DNA of 64,000 nt. It comes from Phascolomyces articulosus (Eukaryota; Mucoromycota; Mucoromycetes; Mucorales; Lichtheimiaceae). The position numbers and the translations under genes were made by a program. The DNA lies in assembly GCA_025677815.1 (NCBI GenBank), contig JAIXMP010000002.1:1054001-1118000 (forward strand), given 5' to 3'. Of this stretch, positions 52,648-62,940 are shown in pieces. Within the stretch, counting starts at the first letter, position 1. Each line of letters starts with the position of its first letter. The notes beneath the pieces were generated by a model that made no database searches, was not told the origin of the DNA, and saw only the letters and a program-made list of their open reading frames with translations.

Positions 52648-55205
52648 TTAATCCCTTGTCGATAATCGTTCCAGCTCTTTTGCAATTGATGCATTATATC
52701 GTCCTTTTAAAATTTCATCATCACCCCATCCAGTAAAATCAACATCGCTACTATCATCATCGTCACTATCATCGTCATCGGTGAAATTATCTAGAGAATA
52801 AGATGACAAGCTGGATGTATCAACGTCTGTACCATCAGCAGCATGATTAATGCCTCGTCTGGCATGGTCATAATCATCATCACAAAACATGCCAAAGACT
52901 TCATCATGTAATGCATCCGAAGAAGGTGATTGTTTATATTTCCGTGAACCAGAGGAAGAAGTACTGGATGTGGTAGGAGAGGTAGGACTGCCGCCACTTG
53001 TATTACTGGCACCACTGGATGAAGTGATACTTGTCATCATCATGGAACGTGACATACCTGTGCCAGAAGGTCGTCGTGATATCGTTTGATTAGATCTTCC
53101 AGGTGTAGAGGATGTGCTACGTCGACCATTACGGTTGTTGGATTCAACAACTGCAAATGATTTTTGTCGTTGGCGTCGGTTCCAATGAAGACAGTTGGAT
53201 AACGAGTTGAACCAATCTGTTGCTTGATCTTCTTTGCAAACAGTAGGAAATGGGTATTTGGAGGCTGTCACCTTAATATGATCACCCTCTATATTTATAT
53301 AATAAAATACGAATATGTTACTATAAGATCATACTCCCTAAACAGAAACAAAAGGAAAATCCTTTACTTACGTTTGAGTTCAACTCGACCACGACCATCA
53401 AAACTTGCCCAAGCCGTATTTCGTGAATTATAAGGTACACAAATACGCAATTCCATAGAATCGGGGACAAGTGTAGGTCGGAATGAAAGTGTATGTGGAC
53501 AAATGGGTGTAATTAGTAATGCATGGATTGCAGGATGTGTCAGCGAACCTCCAGCGGAAAGCTAAAAAGACAAATATATTAGTAATCCGTTTTTTTTTTA
53601 CTTGTAAAAACAGCAGAAAACCCTGCATACAGCTATTATTAATAATAACTTACAGAATAAGCTGTACTTCCAGTAGGCGTTGAAATGGCCAAACCATCTG
53701 CCTGGACCGTTGTCAGGTGTTTATCATCCCCGAACAATTCCAATAAACTGACATAAGGACTTGGACCACGATCCACCACCAAATCATTAATGACTTGATA
53801 TTTTTCCACAGGTACAGTCGTAAAACAAGGGATTTGTCGATGTTCTGTCAAATCCTCTTCTTCACCACCCACCCAATCCAAATCACCATTCAATGTAGGT
53901 GTTGTTGCTTCATCTTCGTCATCCACATCTTCACCATCCACTTCACCAAATTTCTTACGCCGATTCTTTTTGGATCCTTTACACCATCCACCTACAGTGA
54001 TCTTTCCTGTGACTGGATTGCGCTTGACATTGCGTAGTTGAATTGTTTTGGCTTCTTCAGGTGTTTTACAATCAGGATGAGGCACTCGTCGATAAACAGT
54101 ACATGTTAATCGACCTCGTAAATTGATACGAACGCCGTGTTGCATTGCATGTGATAAATATTTATCATAATTTTCAAAATCAAAAGGTGTTAAGAAACCC
54201 AAAGATCCTAAATGAAAAGGTATCACAGGTGGAACATATGCTTGAAATAACCAAGATGTAAACAAAACCTAAATACAAGATGATCATGGAGAAACAAATG
54301 CAAAATTAGTCTTTTTCTGGGCCAAGTCGGGTTTTCTTTTTTAAAGTTTTACATCAGATCTAATTATGCGATCAGCATCATTTTCTTTTTCTTACCGTGC
54401 CATCCCCTCCCAACTATAGATAACAAACAAATAAAAAAAAAGATAATTAGCATTATGTTTTTCGGGAATAAACGGAATACCATCATTACCAACATCGTTT
54501 TCAATATATCAAAAATCAATTACCGTGACAATAAAATCAAAGAGCTTGGGTTGTAATGCACATAATTCAGGATTCCAAAATCGTAATTTATCTTGATATT
54601 CTGGATAACGTTGTATAATCTTTCTATATCGGAATCCTCGGGCATTTTTAATCTTTTCATCCACATAACTATAGAAAGGAAAGAAAAAAAATGAATGGTT
54701 TGAATGTCACAAGTATATTCTTCGATACCAAAAAGAATAATAATATTTTATTAATAACTCACACTGTCAATCCACTTGGTTGACCGTAGCGAGGCGTTTT
54801 GATTAACCATAAAGCAAGTTCGCGGGTCATTCCAATAAGTGATAGATCTCCTGGTTTCGTGAGGATCATTACAGTTTTCGGATTATCCCATTTGATTCGT
54901 GTTCGTCCTTGATTACCATAATCCAAATAAAAATTAATTTAAAGGAATTCCTTCCGTAGTATGGTGCATTGAAGAATGATAAAGGATTATTTAAACTTAC
55001 CAATCTTCTTCGAGACTTCACGTACAACACCTGCTGTATCAGATAAACGTTGAGGGGTTTGTGCCCCTGAACTTGTAGTGGAAGTAGCTGCAGGTGGTGG
55101 TTTACATTCCTGTGGTTGCTGTTGCTGCTGCGACATTGAATTACTAGGTGACAGATTAGGTAAAGTACTTGACTTTGGTTGTTGGTTTTCAGACTCGCTT
55201 GACAT
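52648..55205 (-). CDS. NAD kinase, Utr1-like
   Basis: This multi-exon gene encodes a long fungal NAD kinase that phosphorylates NAD(H) to NADP(H) with ATP. The N-terminus is disordered and Gln/Pro/Ser-rich. The core begins with IKWDNPKTVMILTKPGD and contains LFDFIVT-LGGDGT-VLFTSWLF with the catalytic GGDGT, VIPFHLGSLGFLTPF, the inserted acidic-basic loop, YQVINDLVVDRGPSPY with the conserved ND, and TVQADGLAISTPTGSTAYS. The C-terminal region has HTLSFRPTLVP and then a long Ser-rich, acidic tail that is probably regulatory. The LGGDGT motif sits on an 18-nt microexon (54396-54413) between two GT-AG introns, in phase. The start is at 55205. A transposon-derived inverted repeat begins only 270 bp upstream, inside the likely promoter. 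Confidence 0.92.
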
Positions 55206-55473
55206 TATATATAGCAAAAAAAAACACTTTTTTTGAAAGAAAAAAAAAAGAGTAGACAATTTCGGGTGAAGAAAAAGAGAAGAGAGAAAGCAACAGGTCG
55301 ATCCCAAAGTTATAAAAGAAAAGACGTAATCAATTGAACAAGTTTGGAAAGTAAACGTGTACAGAATGGAATGAAAAAAAAAAAAGTAAAAAAAAGTGAC
55401 CGAGTGTAGTATACAGGATTTTAATCTAAAACGAGACAAGTGCAAAAAAAAATATGGGAAGATTGCAAAATTA
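55206..55473. promoter_or_regulatory. NAD kinase promoter remnant
   Basis: The 268 bp between the NAD kinase start codon and the inverted repeat are A- and G-rich on the plus strand, as expected of a leader, and have no specific motif. The proximal promoter is therefore very short, unless elements lie inside the repeat. Confidence 0.4.
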
Positions 55474-56165
55474 TTTTTCAAGAGACAAATGTAAAGTTGA
55501 GTGAGATACATGCTTTTTTATTTGAGACCCAATTCTTTATCAATCCCAGTAGCTTTCAAAATGTCAAGTACAACCCTAACAACCATCAACAGTAACTGTC
55601 TGACACACTTGTACAATACGAGGCGTAAGAGTAGAGTTCCTTTCCAGAGAAGCCCTTTTGAAATACTTTTGATCTTTGACCAGCATTTTTCAATTGGGCT
55701 TAGAAAAGGTGAATATGGGAGGCATAAATAATGGTTTGTATCCTCGATTTTATTTATGGCCTCAACTACAAAAGAAGTTCGATGGATCTTACAGTTATCC
55801 ATGGTAATATAAAGCCCATGAGATGAATATCAATAAAAATTAATATCCAAATAAAAAAAAATTCACAGAAAAAAATCACTTAATAAAAACAAACACAGTT
55901 AAAGTCCTTTCTAGAATTTATTAAAGTTTTGTAAAGATGCACAAAAATGGGCTTCAGTTATACTCCTCTTTTTTAGGCAGTCCTTATTCAGGATCAGTCA
56001 TCGCATATAAAGATTACATAACTACAAGTAAGCTGTATCAGTTCAACCGATTCTACTATGCTTATCAAGCACATCCATAAAGCTTGAACAAATTTAAAAA
56101 TGTGATAAGATGTTGTATCTTTTTTTTCAAAAGCTTTTTCTTTTTCTCGGCTTCAGCCCTTCTCT
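55474..56165 (-). mobile_element. Left arm of a 692-bp inverted repeat with DDE-transposase fragment
   Basis: This arm is the reverse complement of 58070-58761 with no mismatch seen in the segments compared, including homopolymer lengths. It carries a minus-strand frame (55518-55802, 94 aa) with MDNCKIH, YSPFLSPIEKCWSKIK and a short C-terminus. This is the C-terminal half of a Tc1/mariner/IS630-type DDE transposase, including the second catalytic Asp (DNCKIH) and the third acidic residue (PIE); the first Asp region is missing. A stop codon just upstream of GLYITMDN confirms truncation. It is a dead or non-autonomous remnant. The remaining 360 bp of the arm are AT-rich and non-coding. Confidence 0.85.
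55518..55802 (-). pseudogene. DDE transposase C-terminal fragment, left copy
   Basis: A 94-residue frame with the D2 (DNCKIH) and E3 (SPIEKCW) parts of the catalytic triad of the Tc1/mariner/IS630 superfamily. It is identical to the right copy. It lacks the N-terminal DNA-binding and D1 segments, so it cannot be a complete transposase. Confidence 0.85.
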
Positions 56166-56585
56166 TTAATTGAGGTCGTGAGTGTAATATGATGTAAGTT
56201 TAATATAAGTAAAAAGAGGAACAGAACAAGTCTTTGAAGATTTGGCTTTATTTGGAAAGATAGTATTATATATGAACTTATATAAAACTCTGGTTTGTAT
56301 AATGTAGGAAAACAAAGGGGTAGTTATAATAAATTTGGAAGAGTGGTAAAATAAGAGTGATGGGTCTGGAAGTTGAGTTGCCTAATTATTGGCTGGAAGG
56401 AATATCATTTAAAGGTAGCAGTCTAATATTTAAGTATCAGAAACAAGAAGTGTCCTTTATTTCATCGAGATGGAAAACGCAATATAGATGGAGATATAAT
56501 TAGATCTTGAACGTGTCCAAACATCAGAACTAATGTGGAGTTCGACTATGATCTCTTGACAGTAGAAATAGTATCCCTTAAATGG

Positions 56586-56611
56586 ATAAATACCCAAATT
56601 TGGGTATTTAT
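56586..56611. repeat. 26-bp perfect palindrome
   Basis: The centre is AAATACCCAAATTTGGGTAT and the symmetry extends over 26 bp, exceptionally long for chance. It is in the spacer of the inverted-repeat element and could be a hairpin or a protein-binding site. Confidence 0.6.
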
Positions 56612-57973
56612 TTAATTTAGGGTTTACGACTTCTCCCTTGATTATCTCGCTATCTTGTTAAGTAATATATCATTTTTATAAGCTCAAATGAAAGAGAGAA
56701 GTCCTCTCTACCGTTTGAAGCCTTAAGCATATTTATACACTTTATAAAATAAAGTTATGTATTAATTTATAATATAGACATAAAATTCAATCAGTTTCAG
56801 ATTCAAAATAATATAGTATTATCCAATCTTAAAGAATCATAGATAATTCAATTCTATAGAATTATTCTAATTCTATTAATGAAGGTTAACAACAGTAATA
56901 ATAATGCGATATAATGAATTAAGAATATGATAAATGAAGGATATATGATGTATGAATGAATAATATGATTATATGCTAATAATATATGCAATTATAAATA
57001 GATGTATTATTCTAACTATTACGTTATGACTTCTTCAAGTAAAACTTCTTTACCATAATAATATATAAGTGTTTATATGGTATATGTTATGAGTTAAAAA
57101 CTTTATAAATTCGCTGAAAGTCTTAACAGAGTTGAAAACAAAGTTAAGTTATTATTTGTTTGTAATTACAGGGTATTTATGTACTAAAAGTAAGCAGTGA
57201 ATGAAGCATTAGACGATTTGTATTGGTGAAGCTGCAGAATTAGAGAGAGCACTATCGGTGAGAGGAGACAAGGCTCTTGAATAATTGGATAAGCACTGAA
57301 TAGACACTGAAATAAGTATATTGTGAATAAGTGATCGGATGTAGACAAGATGAGAGTCTTAGTCTGTGATTAAATGGTAATACTTGTTGTAAATAAACAT
57401 GGTTAAACTTTATGTAATCAATATACTGGGCTACTATACTATCATGAGTATAATAATGAGTATTGTCAAATAAAAGACGTAAAGGCAGTCAATTAAATAA
57501 TAGTAACCAAGAATTGAATATATAGCTTGTATATATCATTATGCTTTGACTATATTTGTGTCACCTCTATGACATATTTTTACATTGATATACAGCATAT
57601 CAACTAGAGATACATCAAACAACCTTCTTATCCTAGATTTGGTTCCCTATATAGTTTATACCTAATTAAGTATTCTGTTCTAGTATTACGTATACTAACT
57701 AAATCATTTATTATACTATGATATAGACAACTATGGCTAATTCTGAGGATAATATATACAACTATAGTTTAAATAATAGTGTGATATGTCTACCTGATCA
57801 CCACAAGATGATTTTTGGATCAAAGAAGAGTTGTTCAATGCTCACTATTTAGTTCATTGAAGTTTACGAGAAAACTAGTCTCGAAGAAAAGAAATATCTG
57901 TCAGGTTGATTCCCCTTTCTGGTTGGCAAGGAGTGAAGAAGCGAGGAAAACTGTCTCCTGGAGAAACTTTCCG

Positions 57974-58027
57974 CCAAAAAGTGACCCTCTCCCAAAAAGT
58001 GACCCTCTTCCAGAAAGCGACCCTTGG
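57974..58027 (+). repeat. Three-copy 18-bp tandem repeat
   Basis: Three 18-nt units with the core CCAAAAAGTGACCCTCT differ by a few bases; the third is the most diverged. In one plus-strand frame they read KSDPLP, KSDPLP and ESDPWG. The repeat ends 43 bp before the right arm. Confidence 0.75.
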
Positions 58028-58069
58028 GGAAAGATTGACAAAGCCCAAAAGCGAACTCATGATCTCAAT

Positions 58070-58761
58070 AGAGAAGGGCTGAAGCCGAGAAAAAGAAAAA
58101 GCTTTTGAAAAAAAAGATACAACATCTTATCACATTTTTAAATTTGTTCAAGCTTTATGGATGTGCTTGATAAGCATAGTAGAATCGGTTGAACTGATAC
58201 AGCTTACTTGTAGTTATGTAATCTTTATATGCGATGACTGATCCTGAATAAGGACTGCCTAAAAAAGAGGAGTATAACTGAAGCCCATTTTTGTGCATCT
58301 TTACAAAACTTTAATAAATTCTAGAAAGGACTTTAACTGTGTTTGTTTTTATTAAGTGATTTTTTTCTGTGAATTTTTTTTTATTTGGATATTAATTTTT
58401 ATTGATATTCATCTCATGGGCTTTATATTACCATGGATAACTGTAAGATCCATCGAACTTCTTTTGTAGTTGAGGCCATAAATAAAATCGAGGATACAAA
58501 CCATTATTTATGCCTCCCATATTCACCTTTTCTAAGCCCAATTGAAAAATGCTGGTCAAAGATCAAAAGTATTTCAAAAGGGCTTCTCTGGAAAGGAACT
58601 CTACTCTTACGCCTCGTATTGTACAAGTGTGTCAGACAGTTACTGTTGATGGTTGTTAGGGTTGTACTTGACATTTTGAAAGCTACTGGGATTGATAAAG
58701 AATTGGGTCTCAAATAAAAAAGCATGTATCTCACTCAACTTTACATTTGTCTCTTGAAAAA
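58070..58761 (+). mobile_element. Right arm of the 692-bp inverted repeat with DDE-transposase fragment
   Basis: Mirror copy of 55474-56165 with the same 94-aa transposase fragment on the plus strand (58433-58717). Outside the arm the match resumes after 10 extra nucleotides (GAGGCGTTTT) with a 12-bp stretch (CAAAATTATTTT, read on the minus strand) that is also adjacent to the left arm. The true ends therefore probably lie slightly outside the 692-bp core, and the left side seems to have lost 10 nt. No clear target-site duplication was identified. Confidence 0.85.
58433..58717 (+). pseudogene. DDE transposase C-terminal fragment, right copy
   Basis: Same 94-residue frame as in the left arm (DNCKIH, SPIEKCW), in the opposite orientation. 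Truncated at the N-terminus by a stop codon shortly upstream, so it is non-functional as a transposase. Confidence 0.85.
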
Positions 58762-58869
58762 CGCCTCAAAATAATTTTGAAAAGATTCACAAAAAACTTT
58801 ATTGTGTCGCATTCAAGAGATTCCAATGATATATAATTATATGCAAATAGTAATAGGCAAATAGCTATA

Positions 58870-60373
58870 TCAGGCACCAGCAACAGCGATGCCTGCTTTA
58901 ACTCCTCCACCAAGAATTCTAAAAGAAATAAGCATATATTTTGGTTTAGTATGCATTTCTTGCATTTATTTATCCAACACAACACGACAAAACAAATTTT
59001 AAAAACTTACGCAATAGCTAATCTGGCGGTTACTTGTATTTTTTCTTCAACGTCAGCAATTTGTACAATAGGCTGTTGAGAGAATCCACCACTGTACGCC
59101 TCTGCTGCTAATCGAGAACTCCATCCAGTAGCCAAAGTAACATAGGCACTGATCGACCACCGACTATTAGATATTTTTTCTGACCATTGTAATTTGCCCG
59201 TTTTAGAATCCAAACAATAAATCATGGTATTGCACGCGACAAAAAGATGCCAACCTCCATCGTTATATTGCTTGTCGAATAGAATAGTGGGAAATCCAAT
59301 TCGCCCTTTTGGGCAATTAAAGCACCATAACTGATCACCATTGTCCATGTCAAATCCATAACAACGGCCCCAGCTTGTGGCACAAACAACCCGTTTTGGA
59401 TCTTTCTTTGCTTTATTATCCTCATCTTCTTTATCAGAGGTTTCACTGGTAGCACTTGTCGACCGCCGTCGATGATTAAAAGTATCCGTTTCTCCGCCAT
59501 CATCATTATTCTCGTCATGAGTGGGTGGTTGTAATTTGGATGAAGACGAGGCTTTTGAATGATATCCAGCATCGTCGTCTTGGTCTTGATTGATATAGCT
59601 TGTATTATATTCTTGGTTTTGGATTTCTTCTTCTGCTAGTAATCGTATTTGTGACATAGTTTTTGGATCCATTGATGATAGTGAAAAATGATAGGGTGTG
59701 CTTAAAATGGATACCTCATTACAAATCCAGCGTCTCTATAATACATAGTACCAAAAACATTATCAATAATAATTCATACTACAGTGAGTATATATGACAT
59801 ATAGTATTTTCACTAGTGTAAGAAAAACGAACCTTCATTTTTTGTGTCCAAAGATGTTTTCCCGTTCGAAGCTCAATACAGGCTGCTTTTCCTCTTGCAC
59901 CTAAGAGGACTTTATAATCTTCAGTTACGTAGATCGAAATAATCCCACCACTGGACCCGATAGGAGATTTGATCCGCCATAACCGCCGGCCATCTTCTTT
60001 ATGAATGGCATATATTTTATCACTACGGGCACACACAATAATGTCATTTGAATTGATGGATGGTTCCATAGATATCGCAGAAGCACCATCCTCATCCATT
60101 GTATCCACCTTTCTCTTTTTTATCCGGAAAAGACATCGCCCAATGGAACTTGCAGTAATCGGCCGTGTTTTTTTATAAACTTTTTGCGATACCATTATTT
60201 GTCTGTGTTCTTGCTTATATGCCCGAAATCCTGATGAATGATGATCTATCTGTTATATATTGAAAAAGAAAAAGAAGCGAGGAAATGCTGAGCAAAGAAA
60301 AAAAGTATCGTCTTTTTATGATACAGCATACCATCAACAGACAGTAAACAAATGACTCCGCAGATCTGTGCAT
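58870..60373 (-). CDS. PQQ-type beta-propeller-like protein
   Basis: Four exons (60332-60373, 60249 to 59833, 59735 to 59011, 58918 to 58870) give a 410-aa frame whose length is a multiple of three. Repeated blades of the PQQ/quinoprotein type are visible: IIVCARSDKIYAIHKEDGR followed by RLWRIKSPIGSS, then IYVTEDYKVLLGARGKAACI followed by ELRTGKHLWTQK. Later come CATSWGRCYGFDMDNGDQLW, FVACNTMIYCLDSKTGK and LQWSEKISNSRWS, separated by an acidic Ser/Asp-rich insert. This protein-interaction fold does not itself imply an enzyme. The first exon is tentative; if it is not used, the start would be the Met at 60195. No specific name can be assigned. The gene ends 108 bp from the inverted repeat. Confidence 0.7.
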
Positions 60374-62940
60374 AGCACCCAAAATAATTCCTGTACTATC
60401 ATAATAGTATTAGTATGACATAGCATCTTGTGACCAAATAGAGTCGAGAAAACAATGTAACTATTTTTTATGGTTTTACCATTTTAAGCGAAAAATGGGC
60501 GAGTCAACAGAAAATCCGAAAATTTATGTACTCCACACACATATTATATAGCCACCCAAAAGCTCATGATTAAGAAGTTCAGTATTTTATATGTTATACT
60601 ACATTACCGGTGTAAATATTATTAAAGTGTTATTATGTGTACGTGGCTGGATTTTTTTTTAGGATTAGCTTATGCTACACCAAACTTGTGGTTGAATATA
60701 TATATATCAATACTCATTTGTGAAGACGGCTCTATACAGATATTGATCTTGATGATTTGTGTGTGACCTAGCTTCGCTTTCAAAATAAAATAAACACGAC
60801 ATACACAAGCACCTTGCAAGACTTTTTCTAGTTTTATTCCAGAAAAGAAATTCTGTTACATGTTATTATATTGTGTATAAAACAGATCAGTAAAGTATCT
60901 AAATCTTAATTATTGCTTTAAAAACGAATAATAAATTTATAAACTTGACTATTATTATAAAAGTGGTTCGACGTTCGCTCTTTTTATTGCTAATCCCAGT
61001 AGAAATATAGAAAGTAAACTAATTCTCTCCTTTAACAATATGTTGACATATGTTTACAATATTTAACTATCTTATGTAACTTATCTTTCTCGCGTTTCTG
61101 CTACAAAAATAAATGCAATATCCAATATCCTTCACAGTCCCCTTTTCACTAAACCTTCTTTCTCAAATAGTATAAACGGTTTTGTCAGACCAACATGTTT
61201 TATTTCGTGGTTTTCTTCTGTGGATATGTACATATTATTTGTATACTAGTTTTAAAGATTGTGAAATAATGTTACTCCAAAATATCATTACCATTTAACG
61301 GTTTTTGTTGACTTTCATTATCCTCCATTATGATGAAGGTGCAAATTTTGAACACGCATTTTTTTTTAAAAAAAATCTTGTTGCTCCCAAAACAAGTACA
61401 GCAGAAGTGTGGGCTGACTCCACCCTCCATTTATTGCTTTACTGTCGTATTTTCTCAATTACTATGCGCTTTTTCCTTCTTATTCTCCGTATTCCAGTAT
61501 ATATTATATTCTTGTTGTATTTTCATTATTTTTCCCCTTAGTATTTCCATATTTCATTTTCCCTTCTACTATATAAGTTTTCTCTACATCCAATCCCAAT
61601 TGTATATTGAACGATTATTTCTTAACTAGGCATCTTTTTTACTACATAGTTTATCTCCTCTGAAATCCCATTAAAATATATATTTACATTTATATTGTTT
61701 TTGATCTTTGTGTTTGTCAGTTTTTGTACTTACATTTAAAAGCACCACACACCAGTACAACATTTTTTGTTTGTATGTAATTAATATAGTATTGCTACAT
61801 TCAAAGAGGAAAGAGGGAGGTATCCTTGCTTTTCTGTTCCATCAATTTTTCTTTGAATATTCTCCCCCTCCCTCTATACAAATCAAGGTTTTTTCCCAAA
61901 GGGGGGGTTCGGTTTTATTTTCTCTTACCCTAACCTGTATATGTATATAATCTTTTACCCTGTATCGCAAGGAGGCGACTACATGTCTATAGGCGTCAGT
62001 CATCAGTCTTCCACCAATAAATAAATAAATAAATAGATTTTTACCTACATATAGCAAATGCTATATGATAAATTTGTTCTTTTCCCTAGAACAATGCGTA
62101 TAAGAAAGAAAGAAACAAGAGGAAAATAATACGTAAGGAAAGGGGATAATTATATAAGGCAATAATAGTCCCTCATCAAATAATGATATAAAGAACCTTC
62201 GGTCAAGATGGAAGCTCTGTCATCCTGATATGTATCAAAGAAGATTTATAAAATTATATATTCATGCTGTCCTTGTTGGATATTATATAGTGCTGGTCTT
62301 ACGTATATATATATATATATATATATAATATAGTTTTCTTTATTTATTTGAGGTGGGGACACTATATTCATCAACCTCACTTGGAACTTGGTGTATTTCT
62401 GAATTTTTAGATGGAAGAATTAGTAATGATAATAGTCTGACATATCACTACTTTTCAGAATCAATATAATATACTTCTTTCTGATTATATCTGATTGTAC
62501 GTTTTGACTTTTATCATTTATATATAAAAATACAAATGTTGTTTCTTGCATTACGATGAATATCATTGGTTTTCCCAGTACTACTAATTATTTACTGTTA
62601 TCAATAACAAATAATGAAAACAAGAATAATCCTATACCCTGTATGCAAATGTAAATTTCGTAATTTCAGGAGACTATACGAAAACACACCAGTAATTGAA
62701 CAAGATGTGGCACATTATTGTATAGGGATCATGAAGCTCCGGAATCTTAGAAAATGTCATCAAGAGAACATCGTTAGTATATAAAGCTAAGTTCAAGGAA
62801 GTATGGAAAAGGAGTAAACAGATGCCACTTATGGGGTTAGGAACACATTTCATTTTAAAATAGTGATAGTCGTGTATTTATTTAAACATCTTGTGTCATT
62901 GGAAATTTTTTACTTTCGTTTATTCATTACCCTGTTTATT
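60374..62940. other. 2.6 kb gene-poor region
   Basis: AT-rich DNA without a supported gene. It contains a (TA)n run at about 62304-62328. Open frames at 61305-61950 are T-rich and lack splice or family support. The right end should be the promoter of P450 copy 2. Confidence 0.5.
62304..62328. repeat. TA microsatellite
   Basis: A run of roughly twelve TA units in gene-poor DNA upstream of P450 copy 2. Confidence 0.75.

Larger units (their letters stand above)
56166..58069. other. Unique spacer between the inverted-repeat arms
   Basis: This 1,904 bp of very AT-rich DNA has no intact gene. It contains a 26-bp perfect palindrome near 56598 and a three-copy 18-bp tandem repeat at 57974-58027. 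No complementary ends were found, so I cannot say whether it is the body of the element or a later insertion. Confidence 0.5.

Noticed and set aside
56166..58069. LTR retrotransposon inside the inverted-repeat spacer
   Set aside because: No paired long repeats, primer-binding site, polypurine tract or reverse-transcriptase frame could be found.
61305..61950. Overlapping T-rich plus-strand frames
   Set aside because: Composition-driven frames without motifs, introns or conserved blocks.
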